From: JAIESQ01 sp964495375
GTDB lineage: Bacteria; Planctomycetota; Planctomycetia; Pirellulales; JAEUIK01
Length of the DNA stretch: 64,000 bases
Assembly: GCA_964495375.1 (NCBI GenBank)
Contig: CAZBWM010000007.1
Coordinates: forward strand, 76,915-140,914
Direction: 5' to 3'
Position 1 is the first letter of the stretch. Every line of letters starts with the position of its first letter. Below the pieces are notes generated by a model. It searched no databases, was not told the DNA's origin, and saw only the letters and a list, made by a program, of their open reading frames with translations. This document shows positions 63,738 to 64,000 of this stretch, piece after piece. A program made the position numbers and the translations under genes.

Positions 63738-63888
63738 CCAGTTCGCCGCTGACGGCTGCATACCCCCGCCGCTCGCACATTCGCGCGAGCCACGCTATAC
63801 CAATTGAGTGTCCTGACCCGGTTCACATGACGGCGCTTTCATAGCGGCCGGATGTCGACCGAATTCCTAGTCACGCGTTTGTACTGCA

Positions 63889-64000
63889 ATGTCGCTGCTG
63901 GTCTGGTCCATAATTCTGCTCATCGTCGGACTGGGGCTCATCTTGCTCGAGGTCTTCGTCCCTTCGAGTGGCGTGTTGGGCGTCCTGGCGGGGCTCTCGG
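63889..64000 (+). CDS. NfeD-family protein (3' end missing)
   Basis: Only the first 37 residues are in the window. ATG 63889 is followed by SLLVWSIILLIVGLGLILLEVFVPSSGVLGVLAGLS, the start of a second NfeD-like membrane segment (E-x-F-x-P-S-x-G motif). It follows the longer nfeD gene by 151 bp; the pair is a common layout in which a short NfeD lies beside a long NfeD/stomatin partner. Confidence 0.7.
   Translation, partial: MSLLVWSIILLIVGLGLILLEVFVPSSGVLGVLAGLS

Noticed and set aside
63771..63815. tRNA-like stretch on the minus strand (ACTCAATTGGTATAGC resembles a D-arm)
   Set aside because: No matching T-arm or acceptor stem is found downstream; the neighbouring GCTCGC...GCGAGC is an ordinary hairpin after the NfeD gene.

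Overview
The window is chromosomal DNA of high GC content from a planctomycete, most likely of the order Pirellulales. Several independent traits support this: three PEP-CTERM exported proteins (two carrying dockerin-type duplications), an N-terminal LEDR-type export motif on a very long secreted protein, a TIGR03009-type protein, a DUF1080 (3-keto-disaccharide hydrolase type) protein, a Tat-exported Gfo/Idh/MocA oxidoreductase, a SUMF1-like protein and several TIM-barrel sugar-phosphate epimerases. I found no rRNA, tRNA, CRISPR array, phage or intact insertion sequence.

Layout: 1-7.6 kb holds a FAD-dependent dehydrogenase (cut by the left edge), an outer-membrane barrel, the Gfo/Idh protein, a SUMF1-like protein divergent from an ApbE flavinyl transferase, and a zinc-ribbon/PH membrane protein. 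7.8-14.4 kb is an exported-protein zone: three PEP-CTERM genes, two with clear intrinsic terminators, an EamA transporter, a lipoprotein cyclophilin and a small lipoprotein. 14.5-20.2 kb is a tightly coupled minus-strand operon for surface glycans (SpsF-like cytidylyltransferase, HAD hydrolase, deacetylase-like protein, small membrane protein, GT39-like membrane protein), with an RmlD-like protein divergent from it. 21.9-26.8 kb is a translationally coupled trio: TIM-barrel epimerase, UvrA, and a GH2-like fragment. 27-36.4 kb holds a ThiF/MoeB-type enzyme, a TPR protein, an orphan sugar-ABC ATPase, a SufE/rhodanese pair, a response regulator, another epimerase and MnmG.

36.5-45.6 kb holds a 1024-residue LEDR protein, a hybrid histidine kinase whose N-terminus matches the plant/cyanobacterial ethylene-binding domain in exact residue register, a thioredoxin-like protein, a UPF0314 protein, a MITE-like palindrome and a secreted PI-PLC-like protein. 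45.6-51.3 kb is accessory in character: small orphan genes, a MafI-like immunity candidate, and a stretch dense in palindromic and tandem repeats. 51.3-64 kb returns to core-like content: a MoaD/beta-propeller pair, an SGNH hydrolase with dockerin and PEP-CTERM, tandem WYL-type regulators (one truncated), a PQQ-like propeller, a DUF1080 protein, ferrochelatase, a TIGR03009 protein and two consecutive NfeD-family genes, the second cut by the right edge.

The most notable observations are the ethylene-receptor-like kinase, the coupled epimerase-UvrA-GH2-like operon, enzyme-family proteins that appear to have lost catalytic residues (NfeD/ClpP, RmlD, SUMF1, cyclophilin), and a dispersed hairpin repeat, one copy of which is read in frame inside a gene.
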